Source: CAYTTA01 sp964440655
GTDB taxonomy: Bacteria; Bacteroidota; Rhodothermia; Balneolales; Balneolaceae
Direction of reading: 5' to 3'
Length of the DNA: 38,556 nt
Assembly (NCBI GenBank): GCA_964440655.1
Contig: CAYTTA010000017.1
Location: forward strand, 1 to 38,556
Both the position numbers and the translations under genes were made by a program. Under the pieces are notes generated by a model. The model was not told the origin of the DNA and searched no databases. It saw nothing but the letters and a program-made list of their open reading frames with translations. Numbering within the stretch: the first letter of the stretch is position 1; every line of letters starts with the position of its first letter. Of the stretch, positions 7,953 to 15,410 are shown piece after piece.

Positions 7953-9548
7953 TCAGTATCTCAGGATGATGGTTCCCCTCTCTCCCTGAATGTTTCTGCC
8001 TCTGATTGTCAGCAGGAGCATCTCCCGGTCAGGGTCGTATGAACGGGCAAGGATTGTGAGATGCTCATTGTCACTCTCAACAACGGAAGGTTCCTCCGTC
8101 CGGATCTCGACCGTCTGTGTTCCGTACATTTTCAACTCGAAGCGGAACTCTTCCGGCCGGTCTGTCACCCCGTAGACGTTGTATGTACCGCTGTTGTTGA
8201 CCGATCTGCGGAGCGGCCTGGACCCGATCCCGTACTCCAGTTCATAGATCTGCCTCTCCAGCCTGGGAAGATAGAGGTAGCCGAATCCCGCCTCCTCAAA
8301 GTAGGCGGAGAGGGGCTGTCCGTTCAGACTCGCCATCGAGAGATGCTCCCCTTCCGCAAGAGGGATGGATAGCACCAGGTTTCCGAGCAGATCATACCGG
8401 TAGGCCTGCTCGGCCATTCCCCGGTTGTCGATCCGCACCCTGCCCGGGGCCACCTCCGTGACCGTTGTATGCCTCTTATAGAGCCACTGGCTGTAGAGCT
8501 GCTCCGTGTTCTTGGCAAGGTAGTGGTTGGGATGAGCCTGGATCGCCCGGAAGTAGTCGATCCATCGCTGGTTGAGATCGGGCTGCAGCCAGTCATCCTC
8601 GGCCAGCCAGTTTGCCCAGTGACTTTCGGTCAGATCGGTCACATACTCATCGGGGGGAAGCCGCGGGACATCGGCATAGCGGTGCCAGACGGGACCGTAA
8701 TCGTGCCGGTCGAACAGAAGCACACCATGATCAAATCCACCGGTGCCCGGCTCCGGAAAACCGATGTCGGGACTGAGGGCGAATTTGGTATTGCCATACT
8801 TCACACCGAAATCGGACCAGATTTTTCCGGTACTGATCTCTCCTTGAGGATTCCAGTGGTAGCCGTAGGCGCTCATGCTCTCCGGAAAGGAGTGTCCGTT
8901 CTCCTCGCTGATCCCGTATTGTGCCAGAATCCGGCCGATCAGCTCCATCCGTCCCCTCATCTCCTCTTCGGGCCAGGGAGTCTGTTCTGCCAGATGGTAC
9001 CACTCCGATCGGTACTTCTTCCCGTCTATCCAGTACTCGTGCCCCACTCCCGTCACCCCGAGCTCGATGTGGGCTGCGTTTTCTTTCACATAATCCATGA
9101 TCTCGAGCTGTACCGGGCCGATGTTGGCCGAGTTGTCAAACTGCGATCCCCACATGGTAACGGTGGGGTACTCTGCCACGATGTTCTCCCGGTCCATCTC
9201 GGCCAGGGCAAAGAGAGCCATGAAGCGAACTCCCACTTCCTGCCCCACTTCCGCAAAGGGACGGTAATCCCGGACATCGAATTTCCTCCGGATTCCGGCC
9301 CGCCAGGGGCCCTCCTTCGTCTCCTCTACATCCCCCATGTTGCTGCCGTCCATATACCCCACCTGATTGACGGCAATCCCGAACCCCCGGGGAAAGAGAA
9401 TTCCCCCGGGGCCGGTACGGGTCTGGGCACTTCCAACTGCCGTCAACCCAAGGAGCCATGTCATGACGAGCAGACCCCAGGCGTCAGACAAACTTCGGAT
9501 CCGAATCATCCTGAATCGATTTCTCACTTCCATTTTCTGTTTCTTCAA
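7953..9548 (-). CDS. Secreted protein of unknown family (531 aa)
   Basis: I do not recognise this gene. The start at 9548 is six bases after the stop of GH109-D, so translation is probably coupled. A basic N-terminus and hydrophobic stretch (LLVMTWLLGLTAVGSAQ, cleavage near residue 42) indicate Sec export. The N-terminal half has conserved-looking charged and aromatic segments: FALAEMDRE, AHIELGVTGVGHEYW (H160, H170) and HSFPESMSAYGYHW. The pattern of a His-containing strand followed by GH is reminiscent of polysaccharide-deacetylase or other beta/alpha-barrel carbohydrate enzymes, but the metal triad cannot be assigned. A middle alpha-helical part and a C-terminal beta-rich domain (about 380-531) follow. 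Given its place between GH109 and an amidohydrolase, a role in processing an exported amino-sugar glycan, for example deacetylation or hydrolysis, is plausible but unproven. Confidence 0.75.
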   Translation of the reverse strand: MKKQKMEVRNRFRMIRIRSLSDAWGLLVMTWLLGLTAVGSAQTRTGPGGILFPRGFGIAVNQVGYMDGSNMGDVEETKEGPWRAGIRRKFDVRDYRPFAEVGQEVGVRFMALFALAEMDRENIVAEYPTVTMWGSQFDNSANIGPVQLEIMDYVKENAAHIELGVTGVGHEYWIDGKKYRSEWYHLAEQTPWPEEEMRGRMELIGRILAQYGISEENGHSFPESMSAYGYHWNPQGEISTGKIWSDFGVKYGNTKFALSPDIGFPEPGTGGFDHGVLLFDRHDYGPVWHRYADVPRLPPDEYVTDLTESHWANWLAEDDWLQPDLNQRWIDYFRAIQAHPNHYLAKNTEQLYSQWLYKRHTTVTEVAPGRVRIDNRGMAEQAYRYDLLGNLVLSIPLAEGEHLSMASLNGQPLSAYFEEAGFGYLYLPRLERQIYELEYGIGSRPLRRSVNNSGTYNVYGVTDRPEEFRFELKMYGTQTVEIRTEEPSVVESDNEHLTILARSYDPDREMLLLTIRGRNIQGERGTIILRY

Positions 9549-9554
9549 GGATTG

Positions 9555-10940
9555 TCAGAAATCACTCTCCAGTCCGAAGCTCGGTTTGGTCGTGGTCCAT
9601 TTTCCATTGGTGAAATCGGGGAACGGCACGGGAGCCCCACCCATCGCAATGGATTGCTCGGAAAGTGCGGTCACAGCCAGCCAGGTGGCCATATCATAGA
9701 CATCAATCGGAGTAGGCAGCCGCCGTTTCACGGACTGTGCAAAAGCGCGGGTCTTCAGGTAGTCGGCCCCGCCATGCCCCCCGCGAACTCCGGAAGCAAG
9801 GAAATTTTTCCAGAGCGGGTGCTCATACTGCTCTCGATACTTCTCAAACGGCTCCCAGCGGTGACCGGGACTCATCCCCTCCAGATAGATGGAGCTGTTG
9901 TCCTCCATCCAGATCCCCTTGGTTCCCTGGACACGGCCCATATTGGAGTAGGGTCTGGGAAGGTTCGTGTCGTGGTTGATGACGATCGTCTCCCCGTTTG
10001 CGCATTTAATAATGGTTGTGACGATATCGCCCAGTCCCCACTCGATATCGGCATAGGGATGATCCTTGCCGCCCCTTTCAACAATGTAACTGTTGAGCCC
10101 CCGCGCCTTGGTCGCCATGGAGACGAGAGAGACAAAGCGGTTCCCCCGGTTGATGTCGAAGATCATCGCAATGGGCCCCAGACCGTGGGTCGGGTAGAGA
10201 TCCCCGTTCCGGTTCAGGGAGTGTTTGGTCCTCCACATGGCGGCCCCTTCCGCATTCTCCCCGAATTCAACCCCCGGTCGGAACTTCACATGACGGATAT
10301 CATGCTGATAGCCGCACTGTCCGTGGATCAGCTCTCCGAAGAGCCCCGCCCGGACCATGTTCAGTACGGCCAGCTCATTGCGGTAGTAGTTGTGGTTCTC
10401 CAGAAGCATCACCGGCATTCCTGTCTCTTCGGAGGTCTTGACAATGTCCCAGAGCTCCTGGATCGAGAAAGCCCCCCTCACTTCCGGAGCGCAATACTTT
10501 CCCGACTTCAGGGTGGCGATTGTCATCTCGGTGTGAAGTTCCCAGGGCGTGGCGATCACCACCCCGTCAATGTCATCCCTGCGGAGCATGTTCAGGTAGT
10601 CGTAGGGGCCGTCGGAATAACCATCCGGACGGGGGCGTCCCGACTCCTGCACCAGATTCTGTGCCCTCTCCACCTGCTGAGGGCGTACGTCACAGATGGC
10701 CGGAATATCGACATCGGGCTGGAATGTCAGCCCCTGGGTGAGTCGCGTGCCCTGGGACCCGACCCCGATAACCGCGATCCGGACCCGCTCCCTGGACTGT
10801 TTCACGGCAATTCCAGAGCTTTTCGGTTTCTTTTCAGCTGCTGCAGCGGGTGTGTTGGTCAGCAGAGCCGCCGCTCCCATCCCCAGGGCCGCACCTGTTT
10901 TCAGAAATTCTTTTCGGTCGATGCTGTATTTCTTGCTCAT
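9555..10940 (-). CDS. GH109 alpha-N-acetylgalactosaminidase-like protein, canonical type (GH109-D)
   Basis: With GH109-B, this 461-residue protein is the closest match in the window to the characterised E. meningoseptica alpha-N-acetylgalactosaminidase. Shared segments are LLENHNYYRNELAVLNMVRAGLFGELIH, GYQHDIRH, the Y249/H252 pair in GDLYPTHG, DINRGNRFVSL, KARGLNSYIV, ETIVINHDTNLPRPY, GHGGADY, and PFPDFTNGKW near the C-terminus. The Rossmann motif is G59-V-G61-S-Q-G64. The signal IDRKEFLKTGAALGMGAAALL ends with AAAAEKK; it is Tat-like with RK instead of RR. The gene is preceded by a 168-bp gap with direct repeats, so it may have its own promoter, and is followed after six bases by the unassigned secreted protein. 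Expected role: exported NAD-dependent alpha-GalNAc hydrolase. Confidence 0.87.
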   Translation of the reverse strand: MSKKYSIDRKEFLKTGAALGMGAAALLTNTPAAAAEKKPKSSGIAVKQSRERVRIAVIGVGSQGTRLTQGLTFQPDVDIPAICDVRPQQVERAQNLVQESGRPRPDGYSDGPYDYLNMLRRDDIDGVVIATPWELHTEMTIATLKSGKYCAPEVRGAFSIQELWDIVKTSEETGMPVMLLENHNYYRNELAVLNMVRAGLFGELIHGQCGYQHDIRHVKFRPGVEFGENAEGAAMWRTKHSLNRNGDLYPTHGLGPIAMIFDINRGNRFVSLVSMATKARGLNSYIVERGGKDHPYADIEWGLGDIVTTIIKCANGETIVINHDTNLPRPYSNMGRVQGTKGIWMEDNSSIYLEGMSPGHRWEPFEKYREQYEHPLWKNFLASGVRGGHGGADYLKTRAFAQSVKRRLPTPIDVYDMATWLAVTALSEQSIAMGGAPVPFPDFTNGKWTTTKPSFGLESDF

Positions 10941-10962
10941 AGTGATTCCGTTGATTGACGAT

Positions 10963-11003
10963 TCTTTGATGGTTGGTAATTTGATAGTCTTTGATGGTTG
11001 GTA
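10963..11003. repeat. 16-bp direct repeat upstream of GH109-D
   Basis: TCTTTGATGGTTGGTA occurs at 10963-10978 and again at 10988-11003, a 25-base period, in the AT-rich 168-bp gap before GH109-D. The repeats lie 23-63 bases upstream of the start codon. Tandem sites at this spacing, about 2.4 helical turns, could be regulator-binding sites or a leader repeat. No exact -7 box was found next to them. Confidence 0.55.
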
Positions 11004-11108
11004 TCTGAACGTCCTTAGTGAATAATCGGATAGTCAAGGTGTTTAATCTGGTAGTTTTATGGTGTGCAAGCCGGTTGATGAGATCGCAGGCACCCCGCCC
11101 AGTTCCTT

Positions 11109-12557
11109 TCAGATCATACGGGTGTTTCCACCGCTCTGAAGGTCGATATCCATTCCCCGGACATTGCTCTGCCAGAGTCCCTGTGTGAAATCGGGCACCT
11201 TGACCGGCATCGATCCTTTCTCCACGGAGCGCTCGCTGAGCGGACCTATCGAGCTCCAGAGGGCGGCATCGTAGACATCCATGTCCAGAGGGAGTCCGTT
11301 GCGCAGACAGTCGATAAGCCGCCAGGTCATCAGTGCGTCGATTCCCCCGTGGCCGCCTACCTGACGCGCCATCTCCCCCATCCTGCGGATGATTTCAGGC
11401 ATGTTTGAGGAGAGAAGGGAGCGGAACTCCTCTTCGGGAAGCCAGCCGTCATGGCTTGTCGCGATCGCCGGCGGGCGGGCCATGGCAATTCCACCGGTAC
11501 CGCTTATCAGGTCGAAGCGCACCCCGGGACGCGGAGAAGTGACATCATGCTGCAGCATGATGGTCCGTCCCATCCGTGTCCGGATAATGCTGGTGTTCAT
11601 ATTGCCCCGGAAATCGGCATCCACCCACTCACTGAACCGGGGATCTTCCGCAGCCAGCTCTTTCGCCGTCTCGTTCATGTTGAAATCGTCCGAAGAGACC
11701 GAGACCATGAACTCCATTCTGTCTCCGCAGTTTATATCCATCATGAGGCAGATCGGCCCGAGTCCGTGGGTCGGGTAGAGATTGCCGTTCCGGCCGGTGT
11801 TCTCCCGGAGCCGCCACATGTTGTGGTACTGGCCGGGATTGAAGAGATGAGTCCGGAGCAGATCGTGGATATAGGCCCCTTCCGCATGGATCAGCTCTCC
11901 GAAGAACCCCTCACGCACCATCTTCAGGATGGTGAGGGGAAAGTCGCCATAACAGGAGTTGGAGAGCATCATGCAGTGCCGGCGGGTCCTTTCGGAGGTC
12001 TCCACCAGCTGCCAGCACTCTTCCAGGGTAACGGCGGCGGGTACTTCCACGCCGGCGTGCTTTCCGTTCTCCATCGCCAGGATGGCCTGAGGCGCGTGCA
12101 GATGCCAGGGAGTGTTGATGATGACCAGATCCAGATCCTCCTGCTCACAGAGATCCCTCCAGGCATCCTCCGATCCGGAATAGAGCCGGGGATCACTTCC
12201 GGGAATGTTTTCTCTGATCCAGTTCCGGTTTCTTTCCGTCCGGTCCGGCTCCAGATCACAGAGAGCCCGGATCTCGACCCCTTCAACCCGGGTGAACCTG
12301 CGGACCGAACCGCTTCCCCGGCTTCCGAGACCGATCACACCGATACGCACCCGATCGAGGGGTGGCGCGGCATGCCCGCGCATGGATGCCTGTTGCAGGA
12401 GACGGTCCGTCCGGTCTGCCGGAGAATTCCTGTCACCGCTCTGCAGGTTTGCCGGGGAAGGCGGTGCGGAGTGACCCGAGAATGCTCCGACGCCCGCCAG
12501 CCCGGCAAATCCGGTCAGTTTCAGAAAATCCTTTCGATCCAGTTTCTTTCCATTCAT
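11109..12557 (-). CDS. GH109-type Gfo/Idh/MocA protein, Tat-like signal (GH109-E)
   Basis: A 482-residue GH109-family protein of the GYAAP subtype (here MRGHAAPPLDRVRIG). Its N-terminus LDRKDFLKLTGFAGLAGVGAF is a Tat-like leader with RK. The Rossmann motif is G76-L-G78-S-R-G81. GNLYPTHGLGPI carries Y261 and H264. EVPAA replaces EKP. GEMARQVGGHGGIDALMTWRLIDCLRNGLPLDMDVYD is shared with GH109-A, and the end GGNTRMI matches the subtype tail. The start is supported by AGGAAA about seven bases upstream. It begins 15 bases after the stop of the exported amidohydrolase, so the two are co-transcribed and perhaps coupled. Likely acts in the periplasm on alpha-GalNAc or a related glycoside, with NAD tightly bound. 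A pure oxidoreductase role cannot be excluded from sequence alone. Confidence 0.83.
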   Translation of the reverse strand: MNGKKLDRKDFLKLTGFAGLAGVGAFSGHSAPPSPANLQSGDRNSPADRTDRLLQQASMRGHAAPPLDRVRIGVIGLGSRGSGSVRRFTRVEGVEIRALCDLEPDRTERNRNWIRENIPGSDPRLYSGSEDAWRDLCEQEDLDLVIINTPWHLHAPQAILAMENGKHAGVEVPAAVTLEECWQLVETSERTRRHCMMLSNSCYGDFPLTILKMVREGFFGELIHAEGAYIHDLLRTHLFNPGQYHNMWRLRENTGRNGNLYPTHGLGPICLMMDINCGDRMEFMVSVSSDDFNMNETAKELAAEDPRFSEWVDADFRGNMNTSIIRTRMGRTIMLQHDVTSPRPGVRFDLISGTGGIAMARPPAIATSHDGWLPEEEFRSLLSSNMPEIIRRMGEMARQVGGHGGIDALMTWRLIDCLRNGLPLDMDVYDAALWSSIGPLSERSVEKGSMPVKVPDFTQGLWQSNVRGMDIDLQSGGNTRMI

Positions 12558-12572
12558 CGTCGGATTTCCTGA

Positions 12573-13742
12573 CTATGCCGGACTGCCACCTTTGAACTCT
12601 GAGAAGATCTTCAGGGCATTCTTGTTGTAGATCTTCTCCAGAACCTCATCCGGCAGGTAGACCCCGTAGATGCGCCAACGCCCCTGCCGGTGATGGCTGG
12701 GATCTGCATTGATGTACTCATCATCCGTTTCCAGGAAGCGGTAATAGACCTGATAGGCATCCTTGCGGGGCGGTGTATCGGTTCCGAAAAGGATGCGATC
12801 CTGGTACTTGATCATGAATCGCCGGGCCGTATAAGGCTGTCTGCCCAGCTCACTGATCCTCGCATTGATATCCACATACATGTTGGGATACTGCTCAAGC
12901 CACATGGCGACCCGGCCGAGTTCTTCCGGAAGATTGGCCATGTGAGTGGCGATGAAGGTGGTACCGGGATGGCGTGCGATGACCCTGTTTCTCTGGTTGA
13001 GGATCTCCTCTTTCTCGGGAAACTCATCCCCGTAAAATGCCCAGTGCGGACGCTCACCGAGCTCGTCATACCGTTCATTGAACCGGTCGACCGGAGTAAA
13101 GAAGGCTTTCGGATCGGAAACGTGCATCAGCACCGGTATGCCCAGCTCCCCGCATTTGGCCCAGATTGGATCGATGCGCGGATCGTCCACCGGCACAACA
13201 CGTCCAGAGGCATCCTTGATCGTCAGCCCGAGGGACTTGAAGATCTTCATCCCCCGGCAACCCAGCTCAACGGCCTGTTCCAGCCGCTCTGCCTCACGCT
13301 GTCCGAAGTTGCGCTCATCGATCCGGCTGAAATCGGGCGTGAAGAAGACGATGAAACGGTCTTTGGCAACCCGGTTCACCGCCTCCAGATGCTCCCTGAA
13401 GAAATCACCCTCGGAACGGCCGTCCAGACTGACCACCTTCCAGACACCCGTCTCGTCCATCACCCTCAGATACTCCTCCAGCCTGTCGAGATTCCGAAGG
13501 TGGTTGTGGATGTCGATGACAGGGTATCGGGGTTTGCTGATGATTGTCTCCTTTACCACCAGCTGGGGTATGGGCTCCCAGTCAAGAAGCCGGAGGTTTC
13601 CGTTCTGCTCGGCGGTGGCAAGATCCTCCACCGGCGAAGCCTCAGCTGCGGACCTGTTCCGGCTGCCAAGGCCGAACAGACCGGTCAGGCCGATTCCGGC
13701 CATCCCGGACATTTTTAAGAAATCCCTGCGATTCTTTTTCAT
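12573..13742 (-). CDS. Tat-exported metal-dependent amidohydrolase
   Basis: A 389-residue amidohydrolase_2-type (COG2159-like) TIM-barrel protein. The start at 13742 is preferred over an in-frame ATG 45 bases upstream because it begins directly with the Tat signal KKNRRDFLKM and its hydrophobic stretch. All metal-site motifs are present: D77-I-H79-N-H81, LMH207VSD, ATH267MA and FGTD322T. It is more distant from the two NCWLP-type amidohydrolases of the window but shares their architecture (GMKIFKSLGL compared with VKIWKNIGM). Family members hydrolyse lactones or decarboxylate small acids, so an exported sugar lactonase or amide hydrolase is possible. It sits between GH109-F and GH109-E in the SusCD operon. 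There is no clear Shine-Dalgarno sequence. The substrate is unknown. Confidence 0.82.
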   Translation of the reverse strand: MKKNRRDFLKMSGMAGIGLTGLFGLGSRNRSAAEASPVEDLATAEQNGNLRLLDWEPIPQLVVKETIISKPRYPVIDIHNHLRNLDRLEEYLRVMDETGVWKVVSLDGRSEGDFFREHLEAVNRVAKDRFIVFFTPDFSRIDERNFGQREAERLEQAVELGCRGMKIFKSLGLTIKDASGRVVPVDDPRIDPIWAKCGELGIPVLMHVSDPKAFFTPVDRFNERYDELGERPHWAFYGDEFPEKEEILNQRNRVIARHPGTTFIATHMANLPEELGRVAMWLEQYPNMYVDINARISELGRQPYTARRFMIKYQDRILFGTDTPPRKDAYQVYYRFLETDDEYINADPSHHRQGRWRIYGVYLPDEVLEKIYNKNALKIFSEFKGGSPA

Positions 13743-13810
13743 TGCTGTAGAGAAAGGTTGGTTAGCGTTGTTGAAATCGGGTTGCAAGACCTTGCTGCGA
13801 TTATAAACCC

Positions 13811-13849
13811 CGGTTACAGAATCCGGTTACAGAATCCGGTTGCACGGAG
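13811..13849. repeat. 13-bp tandem repeat, three copies
   Basis: CCGGTTACAGAAT is repeated exactly at 13811-13823 and 13824-13836, followed by a degenerate copy CCGGTTGCACGGA (13837-13849). The array lies between the stop of GH109-F and the amidohydrolase start, next to ATTATA (13801-13806), which reads TATAAT on the minus strand. It may be replication slippage or a tandem binding site. Confidence 0.65.
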
Positions 13850-13854
13850 CCGGA

Positions 13855-15270
13855 TCAGACCAGCCCCGTGTTGCCTCCCCCGTTCTGGAGAGCGACATCC
13901 ATGCCGCGTGGATTTGTCTGCCACGCTCCGTTCGTGAAATCGGGTACATCCACCGAGTTGGAACGGTTCGCGACCGACCATTCGCTGAGCGGGGTGATGC
14001 AGCTGGAGAGCGCCGCATCATAGACATCCATCTCCACCGGAAGACCGTTTCTGAGGCAGTCGATCACCCGCCAGTCCGTCTCATTCACCCGGGCATAGCT
14101 GTGACTGGCCCGTTCGGTGGTCGCCTGCTCCTGGAGCTCCCTGAAGCGGCGGGTCATCTGCGGGAGATACTCCTCGGCAAGCGCCTGAAACTCCTCATCG
14201 GAAAGCCACCTCCGGTGATCGTAGGCAAAGCGGCCATTGGAGTAGATCCCCTTGGTCCCGCTCACCAGGGGAAGAACAGGCCGGGGCCGGGGTGAACTCA
14301 CATCGTGCTGCAGCATGATGGTGCGCCCCTTCCGGGTCCGGATGGTCGTCACATTCATGTTGCCACGATACGGGCGACCCACATACTGCACCCAGAAATC
14401 ATCCTCTTCCGCCAGCCTTCTGGCTGTCTCGCCCATGTTGAAATCATTGCTCGACATCGAGACCAGATACTCCATCCGGTCCCCGCAGTTGAGATCCATC
14501 ATCTGGATAAGGGGTACCAGTCCGTGCTGCGGGTAGAGGTTGCCGTTTCTTCTGGAGTTCTCTTCCAGCCTCCACATATTGTGGTACTGGGTGATGTCGA
14601 AGTTGTAATCGAGCAGCAGATCGTGAATGTAGCCGCTCTCCCCGTGAATGAGCTCGCCGAGAACTCCGTGGCGGATCATGTTCAGCAGCAGCGCCTGGCG
14701 TCCACTGTGGCAGGAACTGGACATCTGAATACAGTGGCGGCGGGTTCTCTCGGAGATCTCCACCAGCTGCCAGCACTCTTCGATCGTTCCCGCGGCAGGC
14801 AGTTCTGTATAGGCGTGCTTTCCATTCTCCATGGCATAGACACAGATCGGTGTGTGCAGGTGCCAGGGAGTGGCGGTGTAGACCAGATCGATATCATCCC
14901 GCTCACACAGCTTCTTCCACTCATCCTCGCCGCCATAGTAGCCGGTCGGTGAGTGCGAAGCGGATATGGAGGCGATGGAGCGGGCCACCCGGTCCTCCTC
15001 GAGGTCGGAGATCGCCTTGATCTCCACATGTTCAATACTGGCAAGCCTACGGACGGCTCCGGCTCCCCGGCTTCCGACACCGATGATCCCTACCCGGACG
15101 GTCTCAAGAGGTGGTGCGGCATATCCCCGCATGTTGAACCGTTGCTGATGGGGCGTTACGTTGAGCGGTTGTGACGGCTCTGCGGCGACCTCCTTGCGTG
15201 CACCTCCAAGCATCAGACCTGCTGCGGCCAGGCCGGATGCCTTCAGAAATTCCCTGCGATTGTTTTTCAT
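13855..15270 (-). CDS. GH109-type Gfo/Idh/MocA protein, Tat-exported (GH109-F)
   Basis: A 471-residue GH109-family protein and the first enzyme gene after SusD. The N-terminus NNRREFLKASGLAAAGLMLGG is a classical Tat signal. FNMRGYAAPPLETVRVG leads into G64-V-G66-S-R-G69. GNLYPQHG gives Y246 and H249. ELPAA stands in place of EKP. The C-terminal part (TDWRVIDCLRNGLPVEMDVYDA, VDVPDFTNGAWQTN, ending GGGNTGLV) is most like GH109-C, including the insertion ERASHSYARV where GH109-A and -E have a GGHGG segment. It is separated from SusD by a 140-bp gap holding a hairpin and a dyad, so its expression may be set apart from SusCD. Expected to be a periplasmic NAD-dependent glycosidase; the substrate is inferred. 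Confidence 0.83.
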   Translation of the reverse strand: MKNNRREFLKASGLAAAGLMLGGARKEVAAEPSQPLNVTPHQQRFNMRGYAAPPLETVRVGIIGVGSRGAGAVRRLASIEHVEIKAISDLEEDRVARSIASISASHSPTGYYGGEDEWKKLCERDDIDLVYTATPWHLHTPICVYAMENGKHAYTELPAAGTIEECWQLVEISERTRRHCIQMSSSCHSGRQALLLNMIRHGVLGELIHGESGYIHDLLLDYNFDITQYHNMWRLEENSRRNGNLYPQHGLVPLIQMMDLNCGDRMEYLVSMSSNDFNMGETARRLAEEDDFWVQYVGRPYRGNMNVTTIRTRKGRTIMLQHDVSSPRPRPVLPLVSGTKGIYSNGRFAYDHRRWLSDEEFQALAEEYLPQMTRRFRELQEQATTERASHSYARVNETDWRVIDCLRNGLPVEMDVYDAALSSCITPLSEWSVANRSNSVDVPDFTNGAWQTNPRGMDVALQNGGGNTGLV

Positions 15271-15310
15271 GGCAGTAGGGTTGAGAAGTAATTAAAGTCT
15301 AAAAAGTGGT

Positions 15311-15342
15311 TTGCACAAAGCTGTTAAATCTTTGTTGTGCAA
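15311..15342. promoter_or_regulatory. Dyad TTGCACAA...TTGTGCAA between SusD and GH109-F
   Basis: TTGCACAA (15311-15318) and TTGTGCAA (15335-15342) are perfect 8-bp inverted repeats around a 16-base centre that itself allows a CAAAG/CTTTG alternative pairing. It lies 41-72 bases upstream of the GH109-F start. It could be an operator for an internal promoter or a leader RNA structure. Confidence 0.45.
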
Positions 15343-15355
15343 TGGAAAAATGAGG

Positions 15356-15389
15356 ATAAAAGAAGGGTATCCCCTCCGGAACACCCTTC
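15356..15389 (-). terminator. Hairpin with T-rich tail after SusD (attenuator-like)
   Basis: On the minus strand GAAGGGT and ACCCTTC (15383-15389 and 15362-15368) form a 7-bp stem, extendable inside by TCC/GGA, followed by CTTTTAT. It lies 22 bases after the SusD stop. A partial terminator here would give higher SusCD than downstream enzyme expression, a common arrangement in susCD operons. Confidence 0.5.
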
Positions 15390-15410
15390 AATCGTCAGGT
15401 TTTAATCAGA

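Noticed and set aside
8469..10958. 829-codon plus-strand open frame
   Set aside because: It is antisense to the secreted orphan and GH109-D, both of which have signals and family motifs. Low-complexity His/Pro/Gly content is typical of shadow frames in GC-rich DNA.
10963..11003. CRISPR-like repeats
   Set aside because: Only two 16-bp copies with a 9-base spacer and no cas genes; not a CRISPR array.
2203..15270. Reading all six GH109 genes as ordinary sugar or inositol dehydrogenases
   Set aside because: The EKP lysine is missing in every copy, the YPxH pair is invariant, and two copies track the GH109 reference along their length. The dehydrogenase reading is kept only as an alternative.
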